The translations under genes and the position numbers were made by a program. The notes beneath the pieces were generated by a model. It searched no databases and had not been told where the DNA came from. It worked only from the letters and a program-made list of their open reading frames with translations. Below are positions 23,330 to 35,561 of a stretch of DNA of 64,000 nt, in pieces. Source of the DNA: Cyathus striatus (lineage: Eukaryota > Basidiomycota > Agaricomycetes > Agaricales > Nidulariaceae); the NCBI GenBank assembly GCA_025738555.1, contig JAOVFP010000007.1, positions 868,001 to 932,000 on the forward strand, read 5' to 3'. Position 1 is the stretch's first letter. Each line of letters opens with the position of its first letter.

Positions 23330-24420
23330 AATTTCTCCCAGTCCTCCCTGACACCACCTTCCTCAGATATTGTGCATGCTCACAGCAGTGCACCAGATCT
23401 CTAGTCAGTGATCTCAGTCACAAAAAAGGGCATGGTCAACTCATCCATGTCTCTGATTTCTTGAATCCTGAAAATGGCTGTCTCATTGTTATTGGTGATG
23501 ATGGAAAGATTACTCACGATGCAAGAAAGATAATCTATCCTGGGGCAGATGATGATCCATGGTGGGATACAAAGCAACTGATAGAGCAGATAAGCATGGA
23601 ACAACAGTATTTGAGCTCGCACACCCAGGAAAGCAAGCACTCTTTGTATTTGATCAGTCTTTGGCACATGCAGCACTTCCTCCAGATGCACTCAGGGCAT
23701 TTGACATGAATAAATCAGATGGTGGAAAGCAACAGAAGCAAAAGGACACAATAATTCCAATGACCAATCCAGCACCAGAATTTTGTGGTAAAGCCCAAGC
23801 AATGACATTGCCAAATGGCAATGCAAAAGGTTTAAAATGTGTTCTGGAGGAGCAAGGCTTCAACATACAAAAGCTGAATGTGAAGTGCTCACCTGTATGC
23901 CCATTTGAGAGTAAAAACTGCTGTATGGCTTGTCTCCTCAGTCAGCAAGATGATTTTATAAACCAGCCCTCATTGCTTGAAACTTTGATAAAAGGAGCCA
24001 GGCACAAGTGTGTTTTCTTACCTAAATTTCACTGTGAATTGAATCCTATTGAAATGGTTGGTGAACTATCCCTTTCAAGTTGAAATATTGATACTTACAA
24101 GTTGGTTTTAGTACTGGGGGTGGTGTAAGTACCATTATTGCGAAGCTGACTAGAGAACCTTTCAGGATGCTAAAAACACGGCAATTAAATACCTTGATGC
24201 ATGTCCTATCAATGTAATTTGGCACTTCATCAATTGTTCATGGTGCTTCATGAGTGCATATAGGATTGGTTTGATGGGAAAGGCAGCAGAGTGGGCAGTG
24301 TGATGTCAAAAGCAGCACTGTAGTGTGTTGAATGCTGCAATAATGGCAATTGAGTTGATAGTTTCCCATCCAAGATAGGTGCTTACCAACAGCACTGCCC
24401 GAAGTGCCCAAAGAGGTACA
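23330..24420 (+). pseudogene. DDE-superfamily transposase relic (Agaricomycete type)
   Basis: Segments typical of a basidiomycete DDE endonuclease family are visible: SDFLNPENGCLIV and YPGADDDPWWDTKQLIEQ (23440-23590); after a frame change near 23600, ALFVFDQSLAHAALPPDAL and AFDMNKSDGGKQQKQKDT (23640-23750); KCSPVCPFESKNCCM..LLSQQDDFI; and FLPKFHCELNPIEM (about 24018-24056). An intron (24057-24111) precedes YWGWCKYHY, and ACPINVIWHFIN follows. The FDQ aspartate and ELNPIE glutamate fit catalytic positions. Defects are the frame change and TAG at 24151-24153. It is CpG-poor, and the N-terminal part is not assignable. Confidence 0.7.
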
Positions 24421-24763
24421 TACAATTTCATTATTTTGTCCAAAAAGTTTGGCAGTCTTAAAATGTTGTGGAAAAATGATTCTAAATGCATTTTTGAACA
24501 TTTTTGAGGTCTCTGAGTCTGAATCTGAAATTATTTTCTGGCTAAAAAATCATTTACATGTGGTAATAGGAATTGCTGCCTTTGACTGTCCCTAACTGTA
24601 GTAATTTCAAAGTAATTTGTAACTTTGTAATACTTAGTTGTTGTAATAGTATGTACTAAGCTTTAAATTAAATACAAAGTACAATAGTGTCAATGTAATC
24701 CCTCACTGACAACTGCAACAAGTCTCTTTCAAATATTAATACTCCATATCCCTAACCTAACTA

Positions 24764-25706
24764 CTCATATTTACCAAAAATGATGGCAGTTCCCACACTT
24801 TGGAGAACACTTCATCACTTTAACTACAATGTAGAGCATCATACTCTGCTCAGAACACTTTAAAATTTTTAATACACATACTATATGGTGTGATGTATAT
24901 TTATGCAAATTTATATATCACCATGGCTGTTTAATGTCGAGATATATGCATTTTTTATGTGATTTCAAATATTCACAAAGAAATAATTCATTCATTAATA
25001 TAATTACTTGTAAACTGAGGAATAGTGCAATTTTTTTTAAACATATAGTCAGTATGCTGAATAATTGAATAGCCAAGTTATGTGACATTTATCCAGTCCA
25101 TTGACCTAGAATAAGAGCCATAAGATTGATTACAATCATTTGATTTGAGTATCTCATCTTGTATCAGTGAATATATTGCTCTATCAGAAATAAATGCCAT
25201 CCATTTCAAACATAATTCATATATTGCAGTCAATCTACATGTATATTTGAGTTATAGCAATGTCTCAGCAGTCTATACAGTATTTAAACATGGAGTTTCC
25301 AACCTGCTCAGACCTGACAAGTAGGAAGGCCAATGTAAATGCCTAAATATCTCAATTTCAAGAAGTTCCCTAAGGATAAAATTTTGGAGTTGTATACTGT
25401 ATATTATGAAAAATACATATCCAAGATTTCAAAAGGAGTATCCCACTACAGAGTCATCTATGAGCTACTTAACAAGATACATGAAATAAAGAGTGTCTAA
25501 CATTTATAGCATGTATATCACAATATACAGAAATCTATGAAGATCACATTTTTGCATAGTGGTAGCGAAATTAAGATAGTATATATTACCAAAATTTCAA
25601 GATGTTTCAAGCAGAGTGTGATGTTCTATAGTCATTATAATATGGACTAACCAATAAATTGCTCTCCAAAAGTGTGGGAACTGCCATCATTTTTGGTAAA
25701 TATGAG
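24764..25706. mobile_element. TA-flanked MITE 1 (943 bp, Tc1/mariner-like)
   Basis: Terminal inverted repeats of about 43 bp begin CTCATATTTACCAAAAATGA on both ends and continue through GGCAGTTCCCACACTTTGGAGA, with one extra T in the right arm. TA dinucleotides at 24762-24763 and 25707-25708 form the duplicated target. The interior is AT-rich and has no frame above chance, so it is non-autonomous. It sits within CCCTAACC-type telomere-like sequence. Confidence 0.85.
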
Positions 25707-25990
25707 TATCCCAAACCAAACTCTAACCTCTAACTCTAACCTCTAACCTCTATTCTTTCATAGGACAACAAAGTTAGGGCTGGGTTACCCCAGCCCTAAC
25801 TTCTGCTAATTACTAGTTCTATTATACCCTCCCTAACCTAAACCTCTCTCACCTACCCTCCCTAACCTACCCTCCCTAACCTAACCATACTAACAATTGT
25901 ATTATGCCCTCCCTAACCTAACCTCCCTAACCTAACCACATTTTCTAACAGTTATTTTAACTAATTACTGTTTTACAATACCCCAAACCT
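25707..25990 (+). repeat. Interstitial telomere-like CCCTAACC tract, degenerate
   Basis: CCTAACC, CTAACCTCTAACC and CCCTCCCTAACCTAACC recur many times between 25725 and 25940. The flank left of MITE 1 (24745-24763, CCCTAACCTAACTA) belongs to the same tract. The units are irregular (variants of the TTAGGG complement), so it is old or a repeat family rather than a fresh telomere seed. Confidence 0.7.
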
Positions 25991-26035
25991 AGCCCAACCT
26001 CAATTTTATTAGTAAAAATAGCAATAAAAAATAAG

Positions 26036-26118
26036 ACATCACTGGGAATTGAACCCCACTTCGCACAAAAAACAATCTTTATTGTAGGTCAACAAACCAC
26101 TACACCATTGAGCAATGT
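26036..26118 (-). other. tRNA-like sequence (SINE head or decayed tRNA)
   Basis: On the minus strand, ACATTGC..GTGATGT can form a 7-bp acceptor stem (two wobbles). TGGTGTAGTGGTT fits an A box and GGGTTCAATTCCC a B box. The middle does not fold into a regular 7-nt anticodon loop (ACAAT-AAAG-ATTGT gives a 4-nt loop), so a functional tRNA is unlikely and no anticodon is assigned. Confidence 0.5.
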
Positions 26119-26339
26119 AAAATTAGGATCGGAATGTACTTCAGGCGATCAGCGGACGAACACCTTCCACATTTGGTAAGTCACATGGTGTCATAGTGGG
26201 GGAGAGCAAGGACCGTCTCTCGTTGGGCCGCACAGAACGTAAGGGAACCCTCGTAGGCGCAGTAGAGGACGAACGCAGAAGGAATACCGTCAAAATCCTA
26301 AGGATGCTAAGAGGTGTCGACAATATCGGCTTCCCACTA

Positions 26340-28390
26340 GACAAGCTTGAATAAACCCAACGTCAACGTTCACCTCAAGTGTAACGTGCAAAAGAACATA
26401 TCGACGTGCATAATGGCACAAACGTGGGGCAGGACACAACCTAGAACCACCTCACACCATCTCGGTACTCAAACCTTGACCTCTCTCCATTCCGCTTCGA
26501 ACGGCACAACGTCAACATCCGCTATTACAACCATATGTGGCACCAGGTCCGCCACCGCTGTCCTCTTCGCAGGTGTCGACGATCATCATGGCGGATGTGG
26601 TGAGGTAAGCACGGGATGTGAGTCCGAACTCGCGAACGTTCTACATGAAGGCGTGGGCATTGAATATGAAAGAAAGGAATGGGGGGAACGTCCGATACAG
26701 GTAAGTGAAACCGTCTGCTGCTTCGTAAAAGATCTTTGTTCTTCGGGATCGGACTCGAAAGTAAGTTGACAGCTGCAAACGACCAAGGAGCAGGAACAAC
26801 GTTTCCGTTCACGTCGACAGTGCGCACGGAGAGTGGAAATATGCACGTCCTTTCTCCAGGAACGAACGCTCCTTCGACCTGCAACCGTCCTGTCTTTGTA
26901 TTTGTACGCCTCGTGAACCGTTCTCGACTTCCGAGCCTCCACCCGGCTCCCTCCCACTCCAACCCGACTAAGAAAACCGATAACTCCAGGACGATACAAC
27001 GACAACCTCCACCATTACGATCGTACGCAAGCTTTCAACGCCCATCACAGTCCTCGCAGGTCTCTACTTAGCGTAGAGTGCGGAGAAGGAACGAAGAGTA
27101 AAGAACGTGAGCCTCACTCTGCGGCAAGATCAGACCAATCGGGGTTATAGCTGTCGATGTGGCTGTCATAATCATCGTCCCAATGTCCCGAGGAGGGAGG
27201 ATGGGCTACGAGTGCTGAATTACAGGAACGTTGAAGAGCTTCGGTTCAATACTAGCGTGGCATAGACGTTTATATCGTGAACAACGAACAGAAAGAACAG
27301 AAACACCGCACGTCTGGCGTCCAGGATGGAGCCCAAGAACACTCCACATTGTCTTCATCCACCGTCGACATTCAGTCGTCTTTCACTCCAGCTTGAGCAA
27401 CAGAAACGCTCTTCCATCACATGTGTGGCGGTATCCTTCGTTATATTGAGCTCGCATGCACTACTGAGCAGTAAGACCCTTGTCTCTCTCATCCTCCTCC
27501 GCAGGTTGTAGGGAGAGAAGATGCAACCACGGAAGGGGCTCGGGACGCTTGAAATGTGGGAGCGAGTGCTGCGAAGAACGTCTCGAACGGAGATGGTATC
27601 GATGTAGGAAATGACACTGTGATAGTACGTGTTGAGGAGCTTGCATCTCTGCATGCTGAGCGGGTTATCGACTTTGGAACGGCCAATTTGGAAGGGGAGT
27701 CCTGGTAGTGCAGCAAAGGGCACAGTTTACGCCTGGTATGAGTATAGTCATTCGATTGCTATAAGAAAATTGCGGTTAGAAGCAAGTAGTAGAAGAGTAG
27801 AAGGGAGGGTGACGCACCAGAACACAGAGAACCACTTCAGCCCATCCCAGTCATCGAATTCGACTGTTTCTTACCCTGCGAGAAGAGCACAGTTAGTGCA
27901 TGAAATGATAATGAGCCAACAAGCAGTACAAGTGGAAGGCACGCAATGAACATATGCATGCATCGATAGTGAACGCCGAAGAAGGAACCTAAGAGCGGAA
28001 TGGGGAGACGGCGCTTACCTTAGTGACACCCAATGCCTAGAGCCCGTTCCTTCTCCGCCTCTTCGAAATCTCCATCGACTACAGCTGCCAGTGTTCAATG
28101 ACTTTCCGAACGCGGGATGTCGCCGAGTTGATCATTGCATTGTGTGGTCTTCGCAAGCACGGCTCAACGGGTTACAATTGTAGCTTGCAATAGTAACCGA
28201 GTCTTTCCATTGGTGAGATAGAAATGGAATGGTAAAACAGCGGGAGACAACGCACTGGAGGTTGTTGGTCGTTGTGGTTGGCGTGGTGAGAGGCTGGATG
28301 TGGTTGAATTGAACAACGTCGGATGGTTCTCAGCGTTAGATTCACACGCATCATGTGATGCTTATCTTATCTTATCAGCTTCCAGCAAAT
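26340..28390 (+). repeat. Repeat A, copy 2 (CpG-rich)
   Basis: Collinear with copies 1 and 3: CGTGAACCG..CGAGCCTCCAC near 26930, GGATGGAGCCCAAGAACAC near 27323, GTGACGCACCAGAACACAGAG near 27810, CTTATCTTATCAGCTTCCAG near 28365. The last match ends near 28386, giving a shared right boundary with copy 3 near 55840. Many CG dinucleotides are kept. There is no conserved frame. The downstream 28400-30255 holds no supportable gene. Confidence 0.7.
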
Positions 28391-30255
28391 TGGCTACATA
28401 AGACAAGCGCTGAAGCGCCCCCTTCGGTATATCTAACAATCGATTTGACCATGGACATGAACACAAAGATCGCATCTCTATCTATACATACGTTAGATTT
28501 ATGAACTTTGACAAGCGCCAAAACCGAAACTTGGAACCATCCACAGTCACATGCATGTTTTGATGGACCATACGCGCTTCTACACACGCCGATTTAATCT
28601 TCCTGACACAACGTACCGGACCATCGATAACAACAGAAATAGAACGGTGCGCTGGCTAATCGATACTTGTCAATACCTAGGTGAGAAAATCGAGCCTTCG
28701 ACGAATCATTATCGGCACTTGATTGATACTGACCGAACCAATTGAATGTTCCAGGCGATCCTACACGTTTAAAACTAAAATATAACTCTATGAATCGATG
28801 AAAGCATGCATTTGCGATTATGATGAAACCAATTACATGGGCGCCGGTGAAGCTTTGGTGAGGCTTTTGACAAACCTGTGAAGTTCGTTAGGGTTCATCG
28901 CACGCACCGTGCGTCGTATACGGTATACTACGTAAACGCGGACACTGGACAGCCGGGACATCGAGGCTGGAGAGTAACTGAAGAGAGCGGTTGAAATATC
29001 GCATGATGTGACTCGGATCGAACGGGGCGAATTCTAACTTCGGATTCGCCTAAGATTCGCCTTATCCCACCTTATCTCCCACCTGCTTCCACCTCCTCTA
29101 CGATGACTTCTACCTCCAACATCTGAATGCTCTATTCCAAGTCGATTCTCGCGGTTCTTTCTCTTTTATTCATGAATATAGCATGGCTATGCTTTGTTTA
29201 AGACAGATGCAGGGGCTCGATGAGCAGTGTTCTAGGTTGATTAGGCTCGGTGAAACCATGTGAAGAGCGGGATAGACTGGTATGGTCATTCTACTCATAA
29301 AATATGATTACAAAGTCTGACATAATACCGGTTAGCATATCCTTTGATTGAAGCAAAGTCGAAGCCGTGTCGCAGCTACCAACTGGACTCCCGTCCCTCA
29401 TGTTGACCCATGGGACATCCAATGCGTGTGATACACCACTCTACATCGAAGTTGGAGTACGTTATAGTACATTTGGCGGTGTCGGGTGATATTTCACAGT
29501 AGACAATCTGGTACGTGCGGCTCTATTACCCATTGTGAAAGGACAATGGCTAACGTGATTTTGACATGGCAGACTTTTTACTATTGTTGTAGGAGGAATA
29601 TAACTGTACGGCGGTTGTTCTATGAGAAGATGGACCCTGGGCCTCATACCGCTTGATGGCAGCGAATTACTGGTGCTTGCCCATGCCTGTGCTGAATTTT
29701 CAAACGTGGGCAGGGATTGACCTTCATGACTCGCAGAATGCGCGCACCCCGAACCTGGCTTCTATGCATTTCAGTAGGAGGAAGGAGGAGATGCATGACA
29801 CTTTGTTGGGTCTCTTATACTTGTCGAGTTAGAATTGAACTCACTCAGAGCTGGAGTTGAAGGAGACCTGACACTCGCCATGGTGTCATTGGCATTTACT
29901 TGTCTGTCATTTGTATGTCTGGTCACTGCTCGAGAACCGTCCTTTATATATTTCAATGCTTCGACGCATGTTCCTTGTCCCCAAACTCCTAATTCTCTAG
30001 TTCATTTTCGATGACTCCATATTTCGGATGCTGGCTGATGATGCACACTGTAGGAATGATGTCAAACCTGTTCACTGTACCATTAGCCACACTGTACAGT
30101 GGAATTGTTCATGTATCAGATCCAAGTGGGGATCAACTTTAACTTGACAGCGCACAAACTGATCCATCATACACCAACGAAGTTAATATTATGAAGTGAA
30201 GTGTCCAACCCACTGGGTTATTGATTATCATAAGCATTGAACTTTGTCAATGAAA

Positions 30256-30263
30256 CCTTTGTG
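30256..30263. repeat. Left 8-bp target duplication of the KDZ element
   Basis: CCTTTGTG directly precedes the element end CAGTATATTGCACTG. An identical CCTTTGTG follows the right end at 41049-41056. Confidence 0.75.
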
Positions 30264-30286
30264 CAGTATATTGCACTGCCCCATGA

Positions 30287-31466
30287 GATCAGGTGGACTT
30301 CAGGTGGACTCCAGGACTCTATCTGGACTTCAGGTGGACATTAGTGGACTTCAGGTAGATTTTCATTTTGTATCTATTCTACCTGGACTCCAGCTGGACT
30401 CTACCTGAACTCTACCTGTACTATGTAGCTGAGATATTACCTGGACTCTACCTGGACTCTACCTGGATTCTACCTGAATTCTACATGTACTAAGTAGCTG
30501 AGATATTACCTGGACTCTACCTGGACTCTACCTGAACTCTACCTGTACTAAGTAGCTGAGACATTACCTGGACTTCACCTGGACTCTACCTGTACTCTAC
30601 CTGAACTCTACCTGTACTAAGTAGCTGAGACATTACCTGGACTTCACCTGGACTCTACCTGAGCTCTACCTGAACTCTACTTGTACTAAGTAGTTGAAAC
30701 ATTACCTGGACTCTACCTGGACTCTACCTGAACTCTAGCTGTACTAAGTAGCTGAGACATTACCTGGACTCTACCTGTACTCTACCTGAACTAAGTAACT
30801 GAGACATTATCTGGACTTCATCTGGACTCTACCTGTACTCTACCTGAACTCTAGCTGTACTAAGTAGTTGAGACATTACCTGGACTCTACCTGTACTCTA
30901 CCTGAACTCTAGCTGTACTAAGTAGTTGAAACATTACCTGGACTCTACCTGGACTCTACCTGAACTCTAGCTGTACTAAGTAGCTGAGACATTACCTGGA
31001 CTCTACCTGGACTTTACCTGGACTCTACCTGAACTCTAGCTGTACTAAGTAGTTGAGACTTCATCTGGACTCTACCTGTACTCTACCTGTACTCTAGCTG
31101 TACTAAGTAGTTGAGACATTACCTGGACTCTACCTGAACTCTACCTGAACTCTAGCTGTACTAAGTAGTTGAGACATTACCTGGACTCTACCTGTACTCT
31201 AGCTGAACTCTAGCTGTACTAAGTAGTTGAAACATTACCTGGACTCTACCTGGACTCTACCTGAACTCTAGCTGTACTAAGTAGCTGAGACATTACCTGG
31301 ACTCTACCTGAACTCTAGCTGTACTAAGTAGTTGAGACATTACCTGGACTCTACCTGGACTCTACCTGAACTCTACCTGAACTAAGTAACTGAGACATTA
31401 TCTGGACTTCATCTGGACTCTACCTGTACTCTACCTGAACTCTAGCTGTACTAAGTAGCTGAGACC
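30287..31466 (+). repeat. Left subterminal minisatellite array of the KDZ element
   Basis: Units such as ACCTGGACTCTACCTG and TGTACTAAGTAGCTGAGAC alternate in an irregular higher-order repeat of about 75-110 bp. The dominant word ACCTGGACT is inverted at the other end of the element, which fits binding sites for a transposase rather than a simple satellite. Confidence 0.85.
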
Positions 31467-31469
31467 AAG

Positions 31470-32549
31470 AGGTTAGAGATGTTTACAGTGGGGTGATAGT
31501 AGCTAGATTATGTAATAATAACTACTTACTCCTAAAACAACATAACGGGGTGGCGAGTTTGGAGGGAATTTCGCAGAAGATTGGTATTAAGGATGCTTCC
31601 AGGCAAAAAGGGGGTAGAAGGGGGATGTATAGGAAGGTGAAGGACTGTCTAAGTAGTGGGTAGGTAATGTCTCTGGCTATATATGATGTAACACGCAATA
31701 CTCTAGGAGTTTGCGGCTCTTCTTACTAGACTCAAATCAAATCACTTAATCAATAATCTTGGAAATGTCACTTTAATTCACTACACTATGTCAAGGTACT
31801 TTATAACGGAAGCTGTGTGGGGGATAGCTTGCTGTACATGGCAAAACTCGTCTACTTTATATACTGCTGGAAATATGGTGGCTGAAGGTACTGTATAGCT
31901 ACTGGATAGTTACATCCAGGGTACTAGGCATGGTAAACGACGTCACTGCAAAGGGAAAGCCGTTTGCTCACGGAGCATGCTGGACAGGGGGCTGCGCGTC
32001 TGTCATAGGAGGTTGTGCGACAGGGGATATGGCGCTGCACGTGTTCCTTCGGTCGGGACGGGATTGGCTATACGTGGATGTGCTAAGAATAGTGCAAAGA
32101 TCTATCAGGGCTCAGGGCTTATTACTTTAATTAAACACGCATCACTTCGCCAGTTACTCCGAGAGAAGTCGATCGGTTGGCTTGGGGTTCTGGGGGTTGC
32201 CGAAGCATCCAGTAAGGTGCTTCGTCATTGCTTGCTTCTCTTGAGTAATGATCATGTTTGATCACGTGACCTTCACGCGTCGCTAGACATGTTCTGGCTG
32301 TTATCCACTTAGTCACTGAGTTTGGCGCTGCTGCTTTATCTGTCTCTTCTGCACGTAGTACTACCTTAGGCTTTGTCCTATTCACACCCTTGGTAAGTGT
32401 ACTTCTTAGTACTTTTAACTGACAGCTCGGGTCTCACTCCAATTCTGTAACTAACCCATGTTTGTTACCATTTGGTGAGTACTAATTACATGTATAGAAA
32501 AAGCTAAAATCCACGACTATAGGTAGTGTACGCCTGTCAGGCATCTCAA
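31470..32549. mobile_element. 1.1-kb insertion splitting the subterminal array
   Basis: The array breaks after GTAGCTGAGAC and resumes at AGACATTACCTGG, so AGAC may be a short duplication. The ends show weak inverted similarity (TTAGAGATGTTTACAG against TTGAGATGCCTGACAG). The interior has CTGGCTATATATGATG and other promoter-like features and keeps CG dinucleotides. No open frame of substance is seen. The class is undecided (solo LTR or TIR element). Confidence 0.4.
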
Positions 32550-32745
32550 GACATTACCTGGACTCTACCTGGACTCTACCTGGACTCTACCTGAACTCTA
32601 CCTGTACTAAGTAGCTGAGACATTACCTGGACTCTACCTGGACTCTACCTGGACTTCACCTGAACTCTACCTGTACTCTACCTGTACTAAGTAGCTAAGA
32701 CATTACTGAACTTCACCTGGACTCTACCTATACTTACCTGTACTC
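32550..32745 (+). repeat. Resumed left subterminal array
   Basis: The same ACCTGGACTCTACCTG and CTGTACTAAGTAGCTGAGAC words continue on the far side of the insertion, showing that the array was once continuous. Confidence 0.85.
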
Positions 32746-32854
32746 TGCCTATGGTTTGTACCTCATTAAATTTCACTCAGATCTGTAAGTATGACATATA
32801 TTATAACAAGAAATACAAGCTTAATGGCAAACATTAACATATCAAATTATATAT

Positions 32855-35204
32855 TCAGTCCACTCTATCAATTTCAATTCCATCAATTTCAACTTCATCA
32901 TCATATGGAGGTTGTTCCATTTGGCCTGGTTGCTCATTCTGATTATTCTTTTTGCTTTGTTTCTGAATAACTCTTTGAGTATGAATATAAAGCAAAGCAT
33001 GTGTAGTCCAATTGAAATTGTCAACAGTCATTCTATTAAGAATTCCTTGAAACCCCCCTAGCCAAGCATTTAATTGTTCACATGCCTACATAATGTGTTA
33101 GAGACTAATAAATTGGAGGAAAATAGTACTTACCTGAGTATTAAATGCTTGTTTATAATGTGAATTACCATTTATATCTCTCTCCACAACAACTAAATTT
33201 GGTGCTGACCCATTTAGGGGGCTTGGGTTGCAATAAGTGCGACATAAGTAATCACCAACTCTGTGATTTATATAATGATAAGAATCAACTATAAACCTTG
33301 TTGTGGCTTTCCATATATTCCAATTACGAGAAGTAATTAAATGCTTTAGAACCACACATGCTTTATCAATGCACACATAGCTTGGTCTTGACTCAGGAGT
33401 TGGATATATATCTTCTAAGAAATCCATAATTTGACTTGCACCTTCAGACTTTGCAAATTTTGTCCATGCAATAACAACTCCACATGGTGCACAAAGTGTT
33501 TCCACACAATAAAATCAAGGAGCAACAAAGTAGTTATCTGGTTCCTGAGCCTGGCCAGCTGGCTCATCATGGGGCTGATTATTTCTTCGATTCAGCCGGC
33601 ACATCCATGTAGGAGCACCTTCTTCTGCACTTCTCCTGATGATTCTTCTAATTCCAAGAACAGATTGTCTTCCAAATCGAGTAATATGATTAAACCAATT
33701 TTGTCTGTGATTAACACATGTTTTAGAATTTGGTTCATGACGATTATAGCAATCTTTCATTCTGCACAATCCCTCATATTGACTCTCATGTCTCAGACAA
33801 AATACTCCAGTGCGTGCATTTGCCAGTTTGGCTGAACAATTTGTATAAGCACAATGAGCTGGCCCCATAACAATTCCATCTATCACTACCATTTTAACAT
33901 CTGGCTCCACAGAATTTCCTGTTTCCATTGCATTGTTATCCATATTTTGTAATTCTGTATTTTCAGCATTTTGTTGTAGTGGAGGAACAGCTTGATTTTC
34001 ATCAATACCAACTACTGCTGCATCATCAGCAGGTGTAATAAAGTCAGCTGTGGCTTTATATGGATGTGTACACTCATTACAGGAATGATCTAGTGATTGA
34101 CCAATAAGTCCATTTTGACCCAATTGTTCATATGCTTCTTTTGTTACTGCTTCTGTTGATATGTTATCAGGTACTTGCAAAAATGTATTCATTGAAACAG
34201 ATATCTGTCTAACTGTTTCCTCAATAAAAGCTTTCCACACTTGCCGCCATGAAATAGGTGGATATATATTTTCTGCACCATTTGAAAAAGTGTAATTCCA
34301 AAATTCTGTATATGCAGCAGTTGATGCATGGAAATGATATACAGAATTAACAACCATATTTGTAAATGTTCTATCAGCCCATATACTTTGACCAAGTTTT
34401 ACATATTTTGAATTATTATAAAAGAGCTTATCTTTTGGACTAAGTTGTGGATCTCGGGGAGTATTAGAGCTTGCAGTAACACTTTTATGATCTGCATAAT
34501 AAATAGCTTTACAATTTGTACAAGAGCCAGCTACAATTGATGCATTTTCATATAGCTTAATTCCTTTCAAAAGTGTCACCTGTGCTCTATCTCGTTTAGA
34601 TGTGAGTACATGGATTGCTCAGCCAATACAGTTTTTATGATGAGTTGAACAGGTAAGGCGAGCTGGACAAATTAGTAGTACTGGTTCAATGTCACTTGTG
34701 GAAATTGGCTTTAAAAGTTGCATTGTGCTTGAATTTCTTTTATATGGGTCCAAGTCCAAAATAGTTATCATCTCATTTAGTTTTCTTGATATAGTACTTA
34801 TCTGCATAGATGAACTCAAATGTTGCTGATTATCAGATGCATTAAATAGTTGGGTATCTTCCATATTTCTTAACCCAATTTTTGCATCCAAATGAGCTTT
34901 GATAGCAGTTGAAAGTGCTCTTATCCAGCCATTAACAGGTACAGAATACTCATCTTGAAGCCTAGGATTTTTTGCTCTTGCATGCAAATTTAGAATATCA
35001 ACATTATTTGTTAATGAGAATAGAACTGTTAAAACTGTTGCCAAAGTTATCTCTGAGCTGAAATTATCTTGAACAAATGAAGAGAATAATTTGAATGGAA
35101 TGTCTGGAAATGAATCTTTGGTAGAAACTGCTTTAACTGGAGGTATAAAAGCAAGAAATAAATATAGTGTCCATATTTGCAGAACCCATTGATAACTGAA
35201 ACTA
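32855..35204 (-). pseudogene. KDZ-type transposase (CxC5/CxC6), interrupted by two TGA codons
   Basis: In reading order: a CxC5-like N-terminal part (PVNGWIRALSTAIKAHL; CPARLTCS..C; CTNCKAIYYADH), a CxC6-like cluster (CTHPYK..DDAAVVGIDENQ; IDGIVMGPAHCAY..C; CLRHE..C..C; CVNHRQNWF), then the core (VETLCAPCGVVIAWTKFAKSEG; YVCIDKACVVLKHL; FIVDSYHYINHR; ACEQLNAWLGGF) and an acidic tail. Cysteine clusters of this kind are known partners of KDZ transposases in fungi. An intron at 33086-33133 has good splice sites. Two in-frame TGA codons (34619-34621 and 33515-33517) stand in otherwise continuous frame; the second falls where relatives have a basic residue before FYCVET. The 5' exon before 35204 (acceptor AGTTTCAG) was not found. 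Confidence 0.85.
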
Positions 35205-35269
35205 TTGAAACAGAATTCAAGATTGATTAGTTAAAATTCACATGTTGAGAAAACAATGAAATTTAGCTG

Positions 35270-35560
35270 TTAAAAATCAATAGTATACATGAGTTTAGAA
35301 ATACTGCCAAAGTATTCTAACTCATAATGTTCAATACATAACTGCAATAATTTGCTGTTGAAAGCAAGTAAGTATACATGAGTAAAAATACTGTTGAAGT
35401 ATTTTCACTCCACAAATAAAACTACATATTTAAATCCATTTGTTGAAAATGGAAGGAAAACAAGATAAATAAATATGAATCCATTTGTTGAAAATGGAAA
35501 TAAATGAAATAACAGCATATTTAGAACAACCACTTGTTGAAAGTGGAAATAAAGAAAACT
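35270..35560. repeat. AT-rich imperfect tandem repeats between the two KDZ-element genes
   Basis: TATACATGAGT..AATACTG..AAGTATT occurs twice (about 35284 and 35374). TTTGTTGAAAATGGA / CTTGTTGAAAGTGGA occurs three times (35440-35550). There is no gene here; it is spacer or 3' end of the companion gene. Confidence 0.6.
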
Positions 35561-35561
35561 A

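Noticed and set aside
26036..26118. Functional tRNA gene
   Set aside because: The anticodon arm does not give a 5-bp stem with a 7-nt loop and the T stem has a mismatch.
30287..31466. Regularly spaced repeats that superficially resemble a CRISPR array
   Set aside because: Unit lengths vary, the spacers are themselves variants of the same words, and the motif is inverted at the far end of a transposon in a eukaryotic genome. It is a subterminal transposon array.
33515..34621. In-frame TGA codons as selenocysteine or programmed readthrough in the KDZ transposase
   Set aside because: Selenocysteine use is not expected in these fungi, and the same TGA-for-CGA pattern occurs in unrelated relics nearby, so mutation is the simpler explanation.
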